22,290 nucleotides of DNA from Ruminococcaceae bacterium UBA1734 (GCA_002315765.1 DCIE01000036.1:626-22915), one strand, 5' to 3'; shown: positions 1 to 7,682, counted from the stretch's first letter. Notes: generated by a model not told the origin, from the letters alone. Numbers and translations: made by a program.

Positions 1-67
1 CCTTCTCCAACCGGAGAAGGCTTTGAAAAATACATTCTATTCAAAATCCTACAAAAATGACAGCGAC
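1..67. repeat. Palindromic dispersed repeat, left copy
   Basis: The first 20 bases form a near-palindrome (CCTTCTCC AACC GGAGAAGG). The reverse complement of 1-67 matches 3478-3540 closely, including the shared flank GTCGCTGTCA and TTTTTGTAGGATTTT and the core AAAGCCTTCTCCGGT. The two copies are therefore inverted relative to each other and enclose the glycosyltransferase and the NhaC-family gene. The element may extend beyond the left edge of the window. Confidence 0.75.
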
Positions 68-82
68 GGAAATGATAAAAAT

Positions 83-111
83 TTGACTTTGGAATGAATT
101 TATTTTATAAT
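83..111 (+). promoter_or_regulatory. Sigma-A promoter of the glycosyltransferase gene
   Basis: The -35 box TTGACT (83-88) and -10 box TATAAT (106-111) are separated by 17 bases. Transcription should start near 118, giving a leader of only about 20 bases. This supports the TTG start at 141 rather than anything further upstream. Confidence 0.8.
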
Positions 112-140
112 ATTTTTATGCAAAAAAGGTGGTGGGCAAA

Positions 141-1169
141 TTGATTGCTGTTAGTGTTATTATTCCGGTTTACAACAGTGAAAAGTACATAACCGACTGT
201 GTAAGCAGTATTTTACACGAGGATTTTGCCGACTTTGAAATTTTGCTTATTGATGACGGTTCCACCGATAAAAGCCCTGAAATTTGCCATGAGTTAAAGA
301 AAAAGGACAGCCGAATAAAGGTTTTCCACAAGAAAAACGGCGGAATAAGTGATGCACGAAATTTCGGTTTAGCACAGGCAAAAGGAAAATACATTGCCTT
401 TTGCGACCACGACGACAGTGTGTACAAAGGCTTTTTAAAGGACAATTTCCAATATGCCGAAAAAACAAATGCAGATATAGTAAAATTCGGCAGAGATGCC
501 TTTGTTGTTTGTAAAAACGGTTCATATTTAGACAATACCAGACGATTTTCCGCAAAAGTTTTTACAAAGTCCCATATTCAAAAACGATTTTTAAGATTTC
601 GTATTAACACAACCCTTAACTGCGTTTGGGACGGTCTTTTCAAAAGAAGTTTTTTGGAAGAAAACAATATAAGGTTTGACACCGGCTATAAAACCGGTTG
701 CGAGGACACCGACTTTTGCAGTGTTTGTTTTACAAAAGCTTCTATTGTTGCTTTTAGCGACAAGGTTTATTACAAGCACATTATCCGAGCAGGATACAGC
801 ACCTCAGCAAAGACCGATATTTCAAAATTAACCGCCTTTAAGATGTTGGCGGATAACCTTGACTGCTGTGTTGAGCAATTGGGGATAAACAGGGATAAAA
901 ACCTTCTTTATTTTATTATCGTTATGCAGGAATCTATTGTCCCCACCTTTGAATTCTTTGCCAAAATGCAGTTTGGTTTTAAGGAAACAAAAAAATACAT
1001 AAATGACAATTTTTCGGATTACAGACGGTTTATACCGAATTTAAGAGAACTGTTAAGACTTAAAAACAAGTGGAGTATTATATATATTCTTTTTAAGCTT
1101 AAAATGTATTCCGTTATATATTTTCTGTTTAAAATTCGTTCAAAGACAAGCCGAGCCGAAAAATTATAA
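141..1169 (+). CDS. Family 2 glycosyltransferase
   Basis: This is a 342-residue protein with an N-terminal GT-A fold of the GT2 type. It contains VSVIIPVYN at the start, LLIDDGSTDKS, and NGGISDARNFGL, followed by the metal/sugar-nucleotide acidic motif DHDD in place of the usual DSDD. A later CVWDGLFKR...GCEDTDF block resembles EpsJ/WcaA-like enzymes that add sugars to surface polysaccharide or lipid carriers at the inner face of the membrane. The C-terminus is basic and hydrophobic (KLKMYSVIYFLFKIR), which suggests membrane association. I chose the TTG at 141 because AAAGGTGG (124-131) sits at the right distance and the promoter places the RNA start near 118; an in-frame GTG at 129 is the alternative. 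It is a single-gene unit ending at a bidirectional terminator. The donor and acceptor cannot be read from the sequence. Confidence 0.88.
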   Translation: MIAVSVIIPVYNSEKYITDCVSSILHEDFADFEILLIDDGSTDKSPEICHELKKKDSRIKVFHKKNGGISDARNFGLAQAKGKYIAFCDHDDSVYKGFLKDNFQYAEKTNADIVKFGRDAFVVCKNGSYLDNTRRFSAKVFTKSHIQKRFLRFRINTTLNCVWDGLFKRSFLEENNIRFDTGYKTGCEDTDFCSVCFTKASIVAFSDKVYYKHIIRAGYSTSAKTDISKLTAFKMLADNLDCCVEQLGINRDKNLLYFIIVMQESIVPTFEFFAKMQFGFKETKKYINDNFSDYRRFIPNLRELLRLKNKWSIIYILFKLKMYSVIYFLFKIRSKTSRAEKL

Positions 1170-1226
1170 ATTTTAATCATACTTTTTCTTATTTATAATA
1201 TATTGCAGTACTGATTAAGCGCAAAA

Positions 1227-1254
1227 AAAGAGAACAGCCGAAACTGTTCTCTTT
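1227..1254. terminator. Bidirectional intrinsic terminator
   Basis: The perfect 11-bp stem AAAGAGAACAG (1227-1237) / CTGTTCTCTTT (1244-1254) has the loop CCGAAA. A-rich and T-rich flanks on both sides serve the convergent glycosyltransferase (+) and NhaC-family (-) genes. Confidence 0.88.
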
Positions 1255-1272
1255 AATTATATTTGATGATAC

Positions 1273-3132
1273 TTATGCCTTCTTTGAAGCAACCTTAATA
1301 ACAAGCAAAGTGCCAATCATAAGAGCAATTGCTATGGGAAGAACGATAAGCCAATTTGATACAAAACCTGCGATAATGTAACTTACGAAAGATACACCGG
1401 CAACGGTTAATGCGTAGGGAAGCTGTGTTGAAACATGGTTAATGTGGTTGCACTGACCGCCGGCAGAAGCCATAATGGTTGTATCCGAAATGGGTGAGCA
1501 GTGGTCTCCGCATACAGCACCTGCCATACAAGCCGAAATTGCAACTGTTGTAATAGCGCCGTCAGCCGCACCGAATACCGAAAGAACGATTGGAATAAGA
1601 ATACCGAATGTTCCCCAAGATGTTCCGGTTGCGAAGGAAAGTCCAACTGCAATAAGGAAGATGATTGCCGGTAAGAAGAACCTAAAGGAACCTGCGGAAG
1701 ACTCAACAAGTTGAGAAATGAATATCTTTGCACCCAAAGAATCGGTCATGGTCTTAAGTGTCCATGCACAGCAAAGAATCATAATTGCAGGTACCATTGC
1801 CTTAAAGCCATCGGGAAGAGCAGCCATACACTGGGTAAACGAAAGAACTCTACGGCAAAGGAAATAAATAACGGTAAAGATAATTGCGGCAAAGGAGCCT
1901 ATTACAAGACCTACCGATGCATCACTGTTTGAGAAAGCATCAATGAAGTTTTCGCCACTGAAAAATCCGCCTGAATAAATCATACCGAGTACACAGGCAA
2001 TAATCAGGAATACAACCGGAATAACAAGGTCGCAAACCTTACCCTTTGGATTTTCTTCAATCTCGGTTTCGGCCATTTGTTCCTCACCTGTTGTAAACAA
2101 ATCGCCGTTTTGAGCATTAACTTCGTGCTTTTTCATTGGACCGTAATCCATATTTGTTACGGCAAGGAAAACCATCATTACAATGGTAAGAAGTGCATAG
2201 AAGTTATAAGGAATAGCACTTATAAACAAGGACATTCCGCTTGCGGCACCTGAGCCCTTTGCAAATCCTGCAACGGCGGCAGCCCAAGAAGAAATAGGTG
2301 CAATAATGCAAACCGGAGCCGCTGTGGCATCAATCAAATAGGAAAGCTTTGCACGGGAAATGTTATGCTTATCGGTAACAGGACGCATAACAGAACCTAC
2401 CGTTAAGCAGTTAAAGTAGTCATCAATAAAGATAAGTACACCTAAAAGGATAGTTGCAAGTTGTGCGCCGACACGGGTTTTAATATGCTTTGTTGTCCAC
2501 TTACCGAATGCCTGTGAACCACCGGCTTTATTCATCATTGCAACCAATGCACCAAGCAGTACAAGGAATATTAAAATACCCACATTATAAGAATCGGCAA
2601 TACTTGTGATAAAACCGTCTTGAAGTGTATGAGTCATAGTCTTTTCAAAGGTAAAGTTAGACCAAATAAGTCCACCGAAAAGAATACCGATGAAAAGTGA
2701 AGAATAAACTTCCTTTGTAATAAGCGCCAAAACGATGGCAATTACCGGCGGAAGCAAGGACCACCAAGTAGCATATCTGTTTACGCTTTGTCTAACCGTT
2801 GAAAGTGCTGTTTCGATGTTTGTCTCAAAGTTTTCGTCATTGGACAAATTATCGGCATAGCTGTCAACATAAGCCTGTGCTGCTTCGCCGTCGGTTAAAT
2901 CCGGCGCTGCTGCGGTTTCGGTTTCTCCTGACTCGGCAGGTGCTTCGGCAACATCCAAAACCTCTGTGTCTTCGGTTCCTTCGGCTGTGGCAATTACCGC
3001 TGTATCAACATCGGAAGCCGCTTCGGTTTCCCCGTCGCCAAGGGCGGTGAATGTGCCTACAAATGCTACCAATGCACAAACAAGAAGTGCAATAGCCCAA
3101 CGAACCAATTTGTTTTTTTGTGTTCTTTGCAT
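1273..3132 (-). CDS. NhaC-family transporter, probable lysine transporter (LysW type)
   Basis: This 619-residue protein belongs to the Na+/H+ antiporter NhaC family. It has many membrane segments from about residue 125 onward and the family block CGDHCSPISDTTIMASAG near the C-terminus. An additional hydrophobic N-terminal helix (about residues 10-31, signal-peptide-like) is followed by roughly 60 residues rich in Asp, Glu, Ala and Thr, then a helical stretch before the transporter core. Core NhaC proteins are usually nearer 450-500 residues, so this is an N-terminal extension that probably faces outside. The gene is preceded by a lysine riboswitch and terminator, so expression should fall when lysine is plentiful. 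That argues for a lysine uptake role, as proposed for NhaC-like LysW proteins, rather than general Na+/H+ exchange. The ATG at 3132 has the SD GAGGAG nine bases upstream. The transporter class is very likely; the lysine substrate is inferred from regulation. Confidence 0.88.
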   Translation of the reverse strand: MQRTQKNKLVRWAIALLVCALVAFVGTFTALGDGETEAASDVDTAVIATAEGTEDTEVLDVAEAPAESGETETAAAPDLTDGEAAQAYVDSYADNLSNDENFETNIETALSTVRQSVNRYATWWSLLPPVIAIVLALITKEVYSSLFIGILFGGLIWSNFTFEKTMTHTLQDGFITSIADSYNVGILIFLVLLGALVAMMNKAGGSQAFGKWTTKHIKTRVGAQLATILLGVLIFIDDYFNCLTVGSVMRPVTDKHNISRAKLSYLIDATAAPVCIIAPISSWAAAVAGFAKGSGAASGMSLFISAIPYNFYALLTIVMMVFLAVTNMDYGPMKKHEVNAQNGDLFTTGEEQMAETEIEENPKGKVCDLVIPVVFLIIACVLGMIYSGGFFSGENFIDAFSNSDASVGLVIGSFAAIIFTVIYFLCRRVLSFTQCMAALPDGFKAMVPAIMILCCAWTLKTMTDSLGAKIFISQLVESSAGSFRFFLPAIIFLIAVGLSFATGTSWGTFGILIPIVLSVFGAADGAITTVAISACMAGAVCGDHCSPISDTTIMASAGGQCNHINHVSTQLPYALTVAGVSFVSYIIAGFVSNWLIVLPIAIALMIGTLLVIKVASKKA

Positions 3133-3162
3133 TTTTCTTTCTCCTCTTTTTTTCAGTTTAAT

Positions 3163-3199
3163 AAAAAATTAAGGTCGCACCAAGCAAATGGCACGACCT
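3163..3199 (-). terminator. Riboswitch-controlled intrinsic terminator
   Basis: On the minus strand AGGTCGTGCC (3199-3190) pairs with GGTGCGACCT (3181-3172), a 10-bp stem with two wobble pairs. It is followed by TTAATTTTTTA. It lies between the lysine aptamer and the ribosome site (CTCCTC on the plus strand, 3141-3146), which is the expected place for the expression platform. Confidence 0.85.
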
Positions 3200-3241
3200 G
3201 AAAACACATTATTAAAGGAATTAACCTTAAAAATATTTTCA

Positions 3242-3402
3242 GATAGCTCTCCACTAATGCTTAGTGACAGTCTGTTACATATTTTGCAACAGCCCAACAA
3301 ACAATCGGCGGATACCGATTATCCATTTCGGCAAATATCCCTTTCATACGGCTACCTATCCGGGCAAAATACCGTATTACTGATAATATCTGCACCTCTA
3401 TC
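3242..3402 (-). promoter_or_regulatory. Lysine riboswitch (L-box) aptamer
   Basis: Read on the minus strand, the leader begins GATAGAGGTGC and ends GTGGAGAGCTATC, forming the P1 helix (GATAG/CTATC). In between, in the right order, are GAAAGGGATATTTGCCGAA, TTGTTGGGCTG and ACTGTCACTAAG. These are the conserved core blocks of the lysine riboswitch. A transcription terminator follows, so lysine binding is expected to switch the downstream NhaC-family gene off. Assignment is by recognition of the conserved blocks; a covariance-model search was not run. Confidence 0.9.
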
Positions 3403-3431
3403 AAATTTCCCATTAAGGAAAATACAATGGT

Positions 3432-3460
3432 ATAATATCACCTATCATATCCCTTGTCAA
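3432..3460 (-). promoter_or_regulatory. Sigma-A promoter of the riboswitch-NhaC transcript
   Basis: On the minus strand, TTGACA (3460-3455) and TATTAT (3437-3432) are spaced by 17 bases. Transcription should start near 3425, about 23 bases before the lysine aptamer, giving a leader of roughly 290 nt. Confidence 0.85.
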
Positions 3461-3477
3461 GAGTTTTTTGCTGAAAA

Positions 3478-3920
3478 TGTCGCTGTCAAGTTTTTGTAGG
3501 ATTTTAAATAATTGTCAAACAAAGCCTTCTCCGGTGGGAGAAGGTGCTGAGCATAAGCGAAGCGGATGAGGTCGTTTTTCGTTTCCCAAAAATGCCTTCT
3601 CCGGTGGGTAGCCGAAGGCGGCGGTTTGGTAGTGAATGACCTTCCGGTGGACGGTCAGAGCCAAACCGTGCCCGAGCCGCAGCGAGACAGGTGGCGAGGA
3701 ACGAGCCGGATGAGGTCGTTTTTCGTTTCCCAAAAATGCCTTCTCCGGTGGGAGAAGGTGCTGAGCATAAGCGAAGCGGATGAGGTCGTTTTTTTCGTTT
3801 AAATAAAAAAATAATGATAACTCAAGCATTTTCAACCTCATCCACCGCAAGCGGTCCCCTTCCCCCACTTGGGGAAGGCAAATATGAAATTACATATAAA
3901 TCCACCGCAAGCGGTTCCCC
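3478..3920. repeat. Cluster of palindromic dispersed repeats
   Basis: No gene is seen here. Copy 1 (about 3521-3593) and copy 3 (about 3735-3797) share CCTTCTCCGGTGGGAGAAGG, then TGCTGAGCATAAGCGAAGCG and GATGAGGTCGTTTTTCG. Copy 2 (about 3594-3734) has the same two ends, but its centre is replaced by about 100 GC-rich bases containing long inverted repeats, such as GCGGTTTGG against CCAAACCG. A second family follows: TCCACCGCAAGCGGT occurs at 3841-3855 and 3901-3915. The first is followed by a CCTTCCCC/GGGGAAGG hairpin and the second by TTCCCCAAATTTTGGAGGG. These look like non-autonomous palindromic elements that have inserted next to or into each other. They also separate capA from the NhaC transcript. 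Confidence 0.8.
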
Positions 3921-3976
3921 AAATTTTGGAGGGCTGTATTTTCGACAATGATTTCGCCGCCTTCATTTACACGGTC

Positions 3977-5311
3977 TTACTTAAAACTTAATTTGCAACC
4001 GATTTCCTCTTGAACTTTATTCAATCCGCTGCTTACGGTTTCTTTTGTTCTGTTATAGGAATTTTTTGATTTGGAAAGCTCGGTACCGCTAAGTCCGAAT
4101 GACTCCCCTGCGTTTTCGTTTTCAAGAGGGATAACAGAGTAATGATAACCGCTTCCGGCTCGGTATTTATTTACCCAAGTGGGAAGAATATCGAAGGATG
4201 AAAGCTTCACCGTACCGTCAGAATACTTATCGAACTTATAGGTTAAAAGCATTCCGTCCTCGGTGTGTCCTGTGGTACATTCGGGATTCATTATTTCCTG
4301 ACGCTGATTTGAAATTGCATTTCCCATAGAGTAGGCGCAAACCGTTTTATGAGAATTATCTGCCGAAGTTAAAAGCTCTACCGGTTGAATAACATGAGGG
4401 TGGCTACCCACAATAATATCAACCCCTAAATCGCAAAGGCCCTGAGCCAATTCGTCTTGGTGGGAATTTTCCTTAAGCTGATACTCTTCCCCCCAGTGCA
4501 TATAGAAAACTATTTTTTCGGCACCGTCATTTTTCATATTATCTATAACCGTCTTTGCCTTATTTAAAAAACTTTGTTTGTCCTCATAGGAAAAAACATT
4601 CACAAGCTGTGCCGCCTCGCTTGAAATCGGATTTCCGTTTAAGGCTATCTGTCCTGCTGTCAGGGATTTTTGATAGGAAAATGCCGTCATACCTATCTTT
4701 ATGCCGTTTACATCTTTTACTTTATAATTTTTATCCCCGGAGTTTTCCCTTGTTCCCACAAAGTCAATATTTTTGCTCTTTAAAACAGCCAAGGTCCTTT
4801 TAAGACCTGTGAAACCCGTATCGTACGAATGGTTATTTATGGTAAGCATTAGGTCAAAACCTGCATCTTTAAGGCAATCCGCCAAAACATCCGGTGTATT
4901 AAAAGCGGGATAACCCTTAAAGCTACCCGATTCCTTACCGCCGAAGGTTACTTCCAAATTGCCTATACCCAAATCGGCTTTGGATACTATTCCGCCGATA
5001 TTTTTAAAGAAATCCGTAAAATCATAATCCCCCGAAGAAGTTACGGCACCCTCAAGCTGTGTTGAATGAACCATAACATCTCCCGTATTTATAACCGTAG
5101 CCGAAGATACGATATAAGGCTCTTTGTTTTCCTCTTTATTAACTGCCGATGAGGTTGAAACAGCAGAATTTGAGGGTTGCTTTTTATCCTGTGATGAAAA
5201 TTTGTTAAATATACTGATTCCGCCGAAAATTACTAAGGCTAAAACTACGGCACAGGAAGCCAAAAATATATTTCTTCTCCTGATAGCCTGTTTCCTTGAA
5301 TGTCTTGACAT
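3977..5311 (-). CDS. CapA-family metallophosphatase-like protein, membrane anchored
   Basis: This 444-residue protein has a short basic N-terminus, one membrane helix (about residues 14-36), a Ser/Lys-rich linker, and a PGA_cap (CapA/PgsA) domain from about residue 72 to 385. Likely metal or catalytic motifs are visible: INTGDVMVH (D78, H82), GNLEV, NNHSYDTG (N160, H161, D164), MHWGEEY (H272), GSHPHVIQP (H304, H306) and YSMGN. Family members take part in capsule or poly-gamma-glutamate synthesis, or act as calcineurin-like hydrolases at the cell surface. No capB or capC lies nearby, so poly-glutamate production is not supported. The ATG overlaps the stop of the EamA gene (TAATG), with AAGGAG upstream, so the two are translationally coupled. 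Family assignment is firm; the substrate is unknown. Confidence 0.88.
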   Translation of the reverse strand: MSRHSRKQAIRRRNIFLASCAVVLALVIFGGISIFNKFSSQDKKQPSNSAVSTSSAVNKEENKEPYIVSSATVINTGDVMVHSTQLEGAVTSSGDYDFTDFFKNIGGIVSKADLGIGNLEVTFGGKESGSFKGYPAFNTPDVLADCLKDAGFDLMLTINNHSYDTGFTGLKRTLAVLKSKNIDFVGTRENSGDKNYKVKDVNGIKIGMTAFSYQKSLTAGQIALNGNPISSEAAQLVNVFSYEDKQSFLNKAKTVIDNMKNDGAEKIVFYMHWGEEYQLKENSHQDELAQGLCDLGVDIIVGSHPHVIQPVELLTSADNSHKTVCAYSMGNAISNQRQEIMNPECTTGHTEDGMLLTYKFDKYSDGTVKLSSFDILPTWVNKYRAGSGYHYSVIPLENENAGESFGLSGTELSKSKNSYNRTKETVSSGLNKVQEEIGCKLSFK

Positions 5312-6246
5312 TATACCTTTTTCTCCTTTTTAGGTTTTGTATTGATAAATTCGGGAAGCTGTGCCGAGATTATGGCAAAAAACACAAGAATACAACCAAC
5401 GGTTTCTCTGAAGCTTAAACCGTTTCCAACTATCAGCCAACCTCCCAAAGTGGCAAAAACACTTTCAAAACTCATAGAAATTGAAGCCACGGCAGGTTCG
5501 GCATATTTTTGTCCTACAATTTGCAGTGTATATGCCACTCCGCTTGACATTATTCCCATATACAAAATTTGAGGCAGTACATTCTTTACATTCTCCATTG
5601 TCATATCAGGCTCAAAAACAAGGGATAAAATCCCCGACAAAATACCGCAAACTATAAACTGGGTTATGGCAAGTCTTGTTCCGCCGATTATATCGCAGTA
5701 TTTATCTACTATCAATATGTGAACAGCACAGGCAAGTGCACACAAAAACATAAGCACATCGCCTAAATAAAGTCCGCTTATTCCGTCATTTACGCAAAGA
5801 AGATAAATTCCGCAAAAGGCAATAACAACGGCAAGCCACACGATTATTGAGGTTTTTTTCTTTATAAAAATTGCAAGTATGGGCACCAAAACCACATAAA
5901 GCGCCGTTATAAATCCTGCCCTTGCTTCTGAGGGTACACCGCTTGGATATACCGTTATTCCCCATTGTTGCAGATTGCAGGAAAGACACAAAAACACTCC
6001 GCAAAGTGTTCCGCCTATATAAAAATCCTTCCTACTGCATTTTTTGTATATATCCTGCTCCCGGTTTATTTTATTCCTTATAACGAGAAAAACAAAAACC
6101 GCAAAGGCACCTAAAAACGACCTAAGGCTATTAAAGGCAAAGGGCTTAATTTTATCCGCCGCATTTGTCTGAACAACAAAGGCAAGTCCCCATATAAGCG
6201 AACCGAGCAAAAGTATAACACTGCCCTTAACATTGCTTTTTTTCAA
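5311..6246 (-). CDS. EamA/DMT-family transporter
   Basis: This 311-residue hydrophobic protein is the normal length for the drug/metabolite transporter superfamily. It has about ten membrane helices arranged as two EamA repeats. The first repeat opens GSVILLLGSLIWGLAFVVQ and contains LRSFLGAF; the second contains GDVLMFLCALACAVHILIVD and ends with AEPAVASISMSFESVFATLG. These are usual EamA signatures. I chose the TTG at 6246 (MKKSNVKG...) because GAGGGTGA precedes it. The promoter -10 box (6279-6284) also lies inside the longer reading frame that begins at 6333, so that longer start cannot be used from this promoter. The gene is the first of a two-gene operon with capA. The substrate cannot be predicted; amino acids or other metabolites are typical. 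Confidence 0.88.
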   Translation of the reverse strand: MKKSNVKGSVILLLGSLIWGLAFVVQTNAADKIKPFAFNSLRSFLGAFAVFVFLVIRNKINREQDIYKKCSRKDFYIGGTLCGVFLCLSCNLQQWGITVYPSGVPSEARAGFITALYVVLVPILAIFIKKKTSIIVWLAVVIAFCGIYLLCVNDGISGLYLGDVLMFLCALACAVHILIVDKYCDIIGGTRLAITQFIVCGILSGILSLVFEPDMTMENVKNVLPQILYMGIMSSGVAYTLQIVGQKYAEPAVASISMSFESVFATLGGWLIVGNGLSFRETVGCILVFFAIISAQLPEFINTKPKKEKKV

Positions 6247-6278
6247 ATCATCACCCTCAAAAGCCATAATACCGTACC

Positions 6279-6307
6279 AATATATCATATTTTCTGATTT
6301 TTTGCAA
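6279..6307 (-). promoter_or_regulatory. Promoter of the EamA-capA operon
   Basis: On the minus strand, TTGCAA (6307-6302) and TATATT (6284-6279) are spaced by 17 bases. The predicted start is near 6272, giving a leader of about 25 bases to the TTG at 6246. Confidence 0.7.
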
Positions 6308-6319
6308 CAGGTGTTATGC

Positions 6320-6347
6320 TTGAAAAATCTCAAAAATGTGGTAAAAT
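6320..6347 (+). promoter_or_regulatory. Promoter of the tyrosine recombinase gene
   Basis: TTGAAA (6320-6325) and TAAAAT (6342-6347) are spaced by 16 bases, divergent from the EamA promoter a few bases away. The gene's ribosome site AGAGGTGAGA follows, ahead of the ATG at 6384. Confidence 0.6.
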
Positions 6348-6383
6348 AATACTTGCAATAAGATACTGAGAGGTGAGATTTTA

Positions 6384-7394
6384 ATGAAGCACGAAATTTT
6401 GTTGTCGGCTCCGCCTATAATAAGGGATTTTTTAACCTATAACGAAACCATTAAGGGAAAATCTTCAAAATCGGTGGAAGAATACTATCTTGATTTACAA
6501 ACATTTTTCAGGTATATACTCAGTATCAGAGGTATTGCCGACAAAAACACACCCTTTGATAAAATACCCATAAACTCGGTGGATAAGGATTTATTGGCTT
6601 CAATTTCCATTTCCGACCTTTATGCGTTTATTGTCTTTTGCAAGGACGAAAGGGGCAATTCCGCCGCCACAAGAGCCAGAAAAACCTCAACACTCAGAAA
6701 CTTTTTTAAATATCTTACCAACCAAACAAGAATACTTGAGGTTAATCCCGCCGAGCTTTTGGATTCGCCTAAGGTTAAGCAGTCTTTACCAAAGCACCTT
6801 ACCTTGGAGGATTCTTTAAACCTATTGGACTGTGTAGACGGTGCTAACAAAGAACGGGATTACTGCATACTTACTCTTTTTTTAAACTGCGGTATGCGTT
6901 TGTCCGAACTGTGCGGAATAAATTTAGGAGATATTCGTTCCGATGACACATTGAAGCTTCTCGGAAAAGGCAACAAGGAAAGGGTTGTTTATTTAAACGA
7001 GGCTTGCAGAGAAGCCATTAAGGCATATATGGCTGTCCGCCCTAACGACAGCATTATCGCCACCGACCGAAATGCTCTTTTTATCAGCCGAAACAGGAGA
7101 AGAATAAGCAATAAGACCGTACAACACATAGTTAAAACATATCTCGAAAAGGCAGGACTGGGCGGAATGGGACTTTCTACCCACAAGCTTCGCCACACCG
7201 CCGCAACACTTATGTACCAGCACGGAAATGTGGATATCAGGGTACTAAAGGATATCTTAGGCCACGCAAACTTGGGAACAACACAAATTTACACCCATAT
7301 TTCCGACAATCAAATTAAAACCGCCATTGACTCCAATCCCCTTTCAAATGTAAAAGCGAGAAGGACTCAAAAAACAAACAAGCCGAGTAAATGA
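6384..7394 (+). CDS. XerC/XerD-like tyrosine recombinase
   Basis: This 336-residue protein has an N-terminal SAM-like core-binding domain (about residues 10-130) and a C-terminal catalytic domain. The full catalytic set is visible: R172 (NCGMRLSEL), K195 (LLGKGNKER), H267 and R270 (THKLRHTAATLM), H294 (LGHANLGTTQ) and Y303 (QIYTH). It is therefore expected to be active in DNA strand exchange, covalently attached through Y303. The length and stand-alone setting fit the chromosomal XerC/XerD-like recombinases of Clostridia, which resolve chromosome dimers. A former integrase role cannot be excluded, because a phage-gene fragment and a 12-bp tandem repeat lie just downstream. No partner xer gene or excisionase is visible. 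A terminator overlaps the stop codon. Confidence 0.9.
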   Translation: MKHEILLSAPPIIRDFLTYNETIKGKSSKSVEEYYLDLQTFFRYILSIRGIADKNTPFDKIPINSVDKDLLASISISDLYAFIVFCKDERGNSAATRARKTSTLRNFFKYLTNQTRILEVNPAELLDSPKVKQSLPKHLTLEDSLNLLDCVDGANKERDYCILTLFLNCGMRLSELCGINLGDIRSDDTLKLLGKGNKERVVYLNEACREAIKAYMAVRPNDSIIATDRNALFISRNRRRISNKTVQHIVKTYLEKAGLGGMGLSTHKLRHTAATLMYQHGNVDIRVLKDILGHANLGTTQIYTHISDNQIKTAIDSNPLSNVKARRTQKTNKPSK

Positions 7395-7420
7395 CGAAGA
7401 GTTATTTACCCGGCTTCTTT
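7381..7420 (+). terminator. Intrinsic terminator of the recombinase gene
   Basis: AGCCGAGTAAAT (7381-7392) pairs with ATTTACCCGGCT (7404-7415), with one mismatch, and is followed by TCTTT. The stem includes the last codons and part of the stop codon of the recombinase. Confidence 0.75.
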
Positions 7421-7428
7421 ACTACTGA

Positions 7429-7578
7429 TTGGCACAACTGCACCTCTCACAGGAAGAGGTGTGGCTGATGCCTTTCGGTCTTTTGCTTGACCTTTCGGAA
7501 TGCCATAAGCAATATAACGGTATGGCAAAACCAAAGATGGAATATACCATAGACGATGTTATTCCCGGCGGAATATAA
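7429..7578 (+). pseudogene. Truncated phage-like C-terminal fragment (tail-chaperone-like)
   Basis: Directly after a TGA, an open stretch of 49 codons reads LAQLHLSQEEVWLMPFGLLL, then DLSECHKQYNGMAKPK, and ends EYTIDDVIPGGI before TAA. It has no ribosome site and no promoter close upstream, and it begins right after the recombinase terminator. The wording resembles the C-terminal ends of small phage structural proteins of the tail-assembly-chaperone kind, which end a few residues after an AKPK-type segment. I read it as a 5'-truncated leftover of a lost prophage gene. The protein family is recalled rather than tested. Confidence 0.5.
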
Positions 7579-7583
7579 CCTTT

Positions 7584-7607
7584 ATCACACCACAAATCAC
7601 ACCACAA
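7584..7607. repeat. 12-bp tandem duplication
   Basis: ATCACACCACAA occurs twice head to tail (7584-7595 and 7596-7607), between the phage-like fragment and the promoter of the next gene. Its role is unknown; an arm-type recombinase site is one possibility. Confidence 0.6.
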
Positions 7608-7628
7608 AAACATCAATACATCCCCATA

Positions 7629-7658
7629 TTGACTTTTAGATAAAGTCAATGATACAAT
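7629..7658 (+). promoter_or_regulatory. Promoter with embedded palindromic operator
   Basis: TTGACT (7629-7634) and TACAAT (7653-7658) are 18 bases apart. The -35 box is the left arm of a perfect inverted repeat, TTGACTTT-TAGAT-AAAGTCAA (7629-7649), which fills the space between the boxes. A dimeric repressor binding here would block the promoter. Confidence 0.6.
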
Positions 7659-7682
7659 GATTTCGGAAGGAGATGATTGTCT

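Noticed and set aside
3188..3499. 103-aa open frame on the plus strand
   Set aside because: It lies antisense to the lysine riboswitch, terminator and promoter, which explain the sequence fully.
3515..3868. 117-aa open frame on the minus strand across the repeat cluster
   Set aside because: The translation repeats the same words (PPEKAFLGNEKRPHP twice) because the DNA is made of repeats; there is no promoter or ribosome site and it overlaps palindromic elements.
3478..3920. CRISPR array
   Set aside because: The repeats are long, palindromic and unevenly spaced, with no regular spacers and no cas genes in the window.
3977..5311. Poly-gamma-glutamate capsule operon
   Set aside because: Only the CapA-like gene is present; there is no capB or capC ligase/transporter nearby, so capsule production cannot be claimed.
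5311..6333. Longer EamA start at the first ATG (6333)
   Set aside because: The additional 29 residues are cysteine- and charge-rich, unlike the family, and the promoter -10 box lies inside them; the TTG at 6246 has a ribosome site.
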